Below, piece after piece: positions 61,000 to 64,000 of a DNA stretch of 64,000 nt (position 1 is its first letter; each line of letters begins with the position of its first letter). Source of the stretch: Thinopyrum elongatum (Eukaryota; Streptophyta; Magnoliopsida; Poales; Poaceae). The translations under genes were made by a program, and so were the position numbers. The DNA is taken from NCBI GenBank assembly GCA_011799875.1, contig CM022302.1, positions 524,100,228-524,164,227 on the forward strand, in the 5' to 3' direction. Below the pieces are notes generated by a model. The model was not told where the DNA came from. It ran no database searches and saw nothing but the letters and a program-made list of their open reading frames with translations.

Positions 61000-62070
61000 G
61001 ACTAGGCACCACCTCATCATTTTGCCTATGTGTCATGTCTATGTGTCAATTTTGCCCTAGGGTTGTGAAGCAGCCTATATTTCTGTCATTCCCAAAATTC
61101 CCAAAAAATTGGCCATTCTTTACATATCCAAATCATTGCCTCATGACAAATTCAGCTCTATTTTCCTGGTAATCTTCTCGTCTCGGCAAATTTCCAAAGT
61201 TTTTGTTCAGCTAGAACCGTTGTGAAGAATGTACTAGCTAGGCATATCCTATTGAGCTGAATTTTTGCCCATCTTCTATATTTCCCAAATCATATCTCTC
61301 CACAAAATTTGTAGCCCTATCTAATATCCGTGTGAGCTCACCATCCAATCTTTGTTTCTGGTAATATTTTTAGTTTGTGAAGCAACTATATTTTATGTTA
61401 ATTTATAATTGCTGAAAATTTTCCAGGACATGACCCTACCCATATAACCTCCCTCCACCAAATTTTAGCTCATTTAATATATCCAATTTCCCTCAACATT
61501 TTTCCCCCAATTTTTTGTTCAGTGGAGAGCACTTTGAAGGAAGTACCATTTTATTTTATCCAAATGGTCATGAAATTTTTACAGTGCCTTCATTGCCCAA
61601 ATTACATCCTCCTCCAAACTTCAGATCAATCAATTCATTCTTGAGTCAGCTCTCACATTCATATTATAATTTGTCTAGTGTGGTACTTTGCAAAGCAAGT
61701 GACGCCAGCTCCTCCATTTGAGCTGCAAATTTTCCAAGAAAAGTGTCCTTAGTAGATGATCATCCTCGGCCAAACCTCAGGCCCATTGGCCATGTCCATT
61801 TTCCCTACCACTAATCAAACACTTGGATGCTAATTCATGTTGTTGAGCTTAGTTCAGTCTCCTCATGATTCTTCTATTGCCTTCTTCCCTAACACCTACC
61901 GGCGGAGTGCCCAACCCACTAGACATGCCTAGGCCGCCCAAACATGTGGCACAGACGCGGGTCGACGCGGTGACCCGGCGGGGCATGCGAGTTTACTCGC
62001 TCTTTGGAGTTGGGGCCCTTGGCCACCATCCAAACCTCAAACGTATTGCCACCAAACCATGTATTTTCTG
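61000..62070. other. Non-coding interior of the second element
   Basis: AT-rich DNA with several loosely similar segments (for example CCCAAAATTCCCAAAAAATT at about 61,091, and later phrases about 150-190 bp apart containing CAAATTT). Short frames such as that at 61,865-62,071 show no domain. Confidence 0.4.
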
Positions 62071-64000
62071 ATTAAATAGATACTTATGTACCTATAAATG
62101 ATTTTTGGAAAAAATAAAGAGCAAACTATGAGGCAATGCAGTTCAAATTTGACCCGCTTCTTACTGAATCGGCGGAAATTTGTCTTTTCTCACCAGTGGT
62201 GGATCAAAACTTTTGACACCCAACCATTTGGTCAAATTGTGCATTAAATATGGCCTAGTATTTTATAAAATTGATTTGATCCAATTTTGCAACAAATATT
62301 ATGGTAGGATCCTTCACAAAAAAACTCATTTTGGGCACTCAAAAAATGGAAAATTGATTTTTCGTCCAAAAAATAAAATCCCTTAGGCAACATTGTTTGC
62401 CATTCCAAGATGCACCCTTGGTGCACAATATGAGATCATTTGAACAACTATGCCATGAATGTGGCCATAAGATTGATCATTTGGCTTGAAAGCCATGAAT
62501 CTCACAATGATAGCTGATTTCTCTGAGAACACTTTTTTTAAACTAATTGCCTATTACAGTTATTATTTTTTTCCTGGCAACTTCGTACATATAATGACAC
62601 AATGCGAAGGTTTCTCCAATTTTTGGATTTTTTTGAATTTTTTGTGCCCGTTTCAAAATGCGGTCAAAATGGGGCGGGCATGACCGTCCTATTAGTGGTT
62701 GAATCTTGGAAAACTTTTTGGTGCTTTCTCTGTTATAGATACTTATGTTACCTATAAATGATTTTTGGAAAAAATAAAGAGCAAACTTATCAGAGCTGCG
62801 ATTCAAATTTGACTCGCTTCCTACTGAATCGGTGAAAATTTGTTCTTTTTCACCAGGGTGGATCAAAACTTTTAACCACACCAAACCATTTGGTCAATTG
62901 TACATAAATATGCCTAGTATTTTTATAAATTTATTTGATCCAATTTTGCACACAAATATATGGTAGGTCAAGTCCTTCACAAAAAACCCTCATTTTGGGC
63001 ATTCAAAAAATGGAAAATGGATTTTTATACAAAAAAAGAAAACTTCCTTAGCCAACATTGTTTGTCATTCCAAATGCATCTTTTGTACACAATATGAGAT
63101 CATTTGCACAAACTATGCCATGAATGTGGCCATAAGATTGACCATTTGGCTTGAAAGCCATGATCTTCATACATGATAGAACTCTTTCTGAGAACACTTT
63201 TTAAACTAATTGCCGTATTACAAGTTTATTATTTTTCCTGGCAACTTGGCGTCCATATATGACACAATGCGAAGGTGTTTCCATTTTTTTTATTTTTTTT
63301 TTGAACTTTTTATGCCCGTTTCAAAATGCGCTTCAAAACGGCGGGCATGACCGTTCCTAGCTAGTGGTTGAATCTTGGAAAAATTTGGTGTTTCTCTAAT
63401 TAAATAGATACTTATGTACCTATAATGATTTTTGTGAAAAATAAAGAGCAAACTATGAGGTAGCTGCAGTTCAAATTTGACCCGTTCTCCCTACTGAATC
63501 GGCGGAAATTTATCTTTTTCACCAATGGTAATCAAACTTTTGACAAACCCCAACCATTTGGTCAATTGTGCATTAAATATGGCCTAGTATTTTAGAAAAT
63601 TTATTGATCCATTTTGCAACAAATATTTTGTAGTCCTTCACAAAAAAACTCATTTGGGCACTCGAAAAATGGAAAACTAATTTTTTTCTTCCGAAGAAAA
63701 TGAAAACTCCCTTAGACAACATTGTTTGCCATTCCAAGATGCACCCTTGTGCACAATATGAGATCATTTGAACAAATTATGCCATGAATGTGGCCATAAG
63801 ATTGATACTTGGCTTGAAGGCCATGAATCTTCACACATGATAGCTCATTTCTCATAACACTTTTTTTTAAAGACATTACCTTATTACAAGTTTATTATTT
63901 TTCCTGATAACAGTCACATATAATGACACAATGCGAAGTTTCTAATTTTTTGATTTTTTTGAATTTTTCTGCCCGTTTCAAAATGCTGTCAAAACGGCGG
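62071..64000. repeat. ~660-bp tandem repeat, three units
   Basis: Units begin near AGATACTTATGTACCTATAA at 62,077, 62,737 and 63,404. Each contains CATTTGGTCAAATTGTGC-like sequence, TCATTTTGGGCA, CCATGAATGTGGCCATAAG and GCCCGTTTCAAAATGC. Units 2 and 3 carry small indels relative to unit 1. The third unit is cut by the window end. Short ORFs on both strands recur with the unit and are not conserved as proteins. Confidence 0.9.

Larger units (their letters stand above)
60735..64000 (+). mobile_element. Second CACTA-family element (left part)
   Basis: From 60,735 the sequence reads CAATACAAGACATATG, close to the CACTACAAG-type ends of another grass CACTA family. It is followed by repeated short inverted motifs: CGACCATTTTGGTCG (about 60,860), AAAATGGTCGTAA (about 60,899) and AACGACCAAATAGATGGTC (about 60,950). 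These are the subterminal organisation of CACTA elements. The interior is non-coding and ends in a ~660-bp tandem repeat that runs off the window. I see no transposase domain. The boundary base is uncertain because this stretch is also noisy. Confidence 0.5.

Noticed and set aside
61865..62071. Possible short exon with MPRPPKHVAQTRVDAVTRRGM
   Set aside because: Isolated, with no splice context or recognised family.
62180..63767. Small ORFs in the 660-bp repeats
   Set aside because: They recur with the repeat unit, change length with every indel and show no domain.

Overview
This window is nuclear DNA of a grass, probably a panicoid. The evidence is a GC-rich, grass-style flavonoid P450 exon, CACTA elements with GCCGAGAG-type subterminal repeats, a Mutator-like element, copia and gypsy-type LTR remnants, and eukaryotic splice signals. 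No gene looks intact and host-functional. The window is mostly transposable elements and decayed gene pieces.

Layout. (1) 1-6.7 kb: relics, namely a calcium-dependent protein kinase (CDPK) exon, a B3-like domain with two stops, and a solo LTR with a perfect 5-bp target duplication. (2) 6.7-9.4 kb: a LINE zinc-knuckle fragment next to a 2.4-kb Mutator-like element with ~195-bp inverted repeats and a 10-bp target duplication, which carries the 3' end of a copia-type element. (3) 9.9-10.8 kb, minus strand: exon 1 of a flavonoid 3',5'-hydroxylase (CYP75A) with a TATA box but two frameshifts and no second half. (4) 11.1-12.2 kb: unclassified repeat DNA with an 87-bp tandem repeat. (5) 12,247-60.7 kb: one CACTA (En/Spm-type) element. 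It has a left terminus, a subterminal region with a possible Pol III RNA locus, an almost intact eight-exon accessory transposase gene on the minus strand (16,970 to 14,135), and a very long higher-order array. In the array, ~440-bp AT-rich spacers carrying the subterminal palindrome alternate with groups of two to six ~345-bp GC-rich monomers. (6) 60.7-64 kb: the start of a second CACTA family with ~660-bp tandem repeats.

The most important observation concerns the assembly. The block from about 14,366 rightward appears three times (14,366-25,646; 25,647-36,950; 41,447-55,990). Copies 2 and 3 begin at the same abnormal junction, share odd bases there, and are full of scattered 1-2 base indels. 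Each one reads through the point where the previous copy was cut. A 225-base N gap sits between duplicated noisy monomers. The simplest reading is gap filling with uncorrected long reads, not biological triplication. Removing the redundant parts would shrink the window to roughly 36 kb.

How the parts relate: the transposase gene's promoter lies in the first subterminal repeat block, so the huge array looks like an amplified 5' subterminal region of that CACTA element. The catalytic transposase (TnpD type) is not visible, so the element is probably non-autonomous or its second gene lies outside the window.
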